Source: Deuterostichococcus epilithicus
Lineage: Eukaryota; Chlorophyta; Trebouxiophyceae; Prasiolales; Stichococcaceae
Direction: 5' to 3'
Length of the DNA: 64,000 nucleotides
Assembly: GCA_033439295.1 (NCBI GenBank)
Contig: JAVTLE010000014.1
Span: 1,116,001-1,180,000 of the forward strand
Shown: piece after piece, positions 63,487-64,000 of the stretch
Layout of the letters: each line of letters opens with the position of its first letter
Position numbering within the stretch: the stretch's first letter is position 1
Program-made: the position numbers and the translations under genes
The notes under the pieces: generated by a model
Seen by the model: only the letters and a program-made list of their open reading frames with translations
Told to the model about the DNA's origin: nothing
The model's database searches: none

Positions 63487-64000
63487 TCAGCCTTCCATGA
63501 CGGGCCGGATGTAGCCGGTCTGGGTCTGCGCGGCAGGATGCGCAACGCTCAAAGCAGTCGCAGGGTTGATGCCTGCGCAAAGAGTCGGCCTGCAGGCGAC
63601 CGACGCGATACGCTGATTCTGCAACCTCAAACCCCAAACCACAAACTTCAACCACTCAGAACACAAACACACCTGTGCATACTTGTCCAGCAAGTGCTGG
63701 CCGCTGGTGGTGGGCGGAAACTTTGGCGGATTGTCGGCAGAGCAGCAGCTGGGCAGCGCCTCCACCACCGTGCTGAAGCTGGGCTCGAAGAAGAAGGCCG
63801 CCGAGTAGCGGTCCTTGTTTGTCCTTGACACCACCCGGTGCAGCGTGGACTTGAACCTGCGGCCGGCACGCTTGCAAGGTGGTCGAGCCGCTGAGATCTC
63901 TAGAACGACCATGCTCGCTTGCCGCTCAGGAAGCAGAGGCAGCCGGCGCCGAAGCCGGCAGCGCGCCTGCCGTTGGTCCAACGCTCCAGCATGTCTCCAA
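63487..64000 (-). CDS. 2OG-Fe(II) oxygenase, C-terminal part (cut by window edge)
   Basis: Three C-terminal exons are visible: 64000-63967 (GDMLERWTNGR), 63856-63673 (FKSTLHRVVSRTNKDRYSAA, then FFFEPSFSTVVEALPSC and TTSGQHLLDKYAQ) and 63525-63487 (TQTGYIRPVMEG, stop). The H of STLHRV is the distal iron ligand, and R-Y-S in DRYSAAFFFEP is the 2-oxoglutarate-binding R-x-S of the isopenicillin N synthase / plant DIOX superfamily. The upstream H-x-D half lies beyond the window. The junction NGR/FKST requires a GC donor (AG/GCGCGC at 63966). Probably a small-molecule hydroxylase; substrate unknown. Confidence 0.9.
   Translation of the reverse strand, partial: WRHAGALDQRQARCRLRRRLPLLPERQASMVVLEISAARPPCKRAGRRFKSTLHRVVSRTNKDRYSAAFFFEPSFSTVVEALPSCCSADNPPKFPPTTSGQHLLDKYAQVCLCSEWLKFVVWGLRLQNQRIASVACRPTLCAGINPATALSVAHPAAQTQTGYIRPVMEG

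Overview
This window is nuclear DNA of a GC-rich eukaryote, most likely a green alga. Trebouxiophyte-like is my best guess; I cannot name the genus. Almost every gene is split by short introns (about 80-300 bases) ending in TGCAG or CGCAG. Exons are very GC-rich and alanine/glutamine-heavy, while spacers are less GC-rich. The gene set mixes eukaryotic functions (histone stem-loop binding protein, a CDK5RAP1-type tRNA enzyme, a golgin, a CHD/MOM1-like chromatin protein) with plant-lineage ones (prephenate/aspartate aminotransferase with a transit peptide, plant-type 2OG-Fe(II) oxygenases). There is no tRNA, rRNA, CRISPR array or recognisable transposon. Several N bases sit in the most GC-rich exons.

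Layout: a DUF4336-like protein (-, 480-2096) lies divergent from a SpoU-family RNA 2'-O-methyltransferase (+, 2902-4245). Then come SLBP (+, 4995-6636), a gene-poor 1.7 kb with an internal duplication, a coiled-coil TPH-like protein (+, 8389-10488), a CDK5RAP1/MiaB methylthiotransferase (-, 10892-14991) and an ADPRM-type phosphoesterase (-, 15317-16953). The centre is one giant gene (+, 18556-36598): CW zinc finger, UBA-like segment, PWWP, RGG-rich segment, split tandem chromodomains, a degenerate SNF2 ATPase and a long glutamine/alanine/serine/proline-rich tail. It is followed by a disordered protein with a C-terminal CaaX box (+, 38218-40810), a doubtful minus-strand gene, glyoxalase I (+, 43186-44547), a 2OG-Fe(II) oxygenase (-, 44788-47190), a golgin-84-like tail-anchored coiled coil (+, 48136-52543), an 89-residue membrane protein (+, 52849-53329), a large helical-repeat protein (-, 53927-59730), a 69-residue membrane protein (-, 59781-59990), a plastid aminotransferase (+, 60423-63124) and the 3' end of a second 2OG-Fe(II) oxygenase (-, 63487 to the edge).

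For the SpoU, SLBP, CDK5RAP1, ADPRM, GLO1, 2OG oxygenase and aminotransferase genes, splice sites were chosen by hand so that phase and family motifs agree at each junction. Other models are approximate. The genes are not an operon; they are independent housekeeping and chromatin genes, several in divergent pairs. The two most notable observations are the MOM1-like pseudo-remodeller with an unusual domain set, and several introns that can only be joined sensibly with a GC donor instead of GT.
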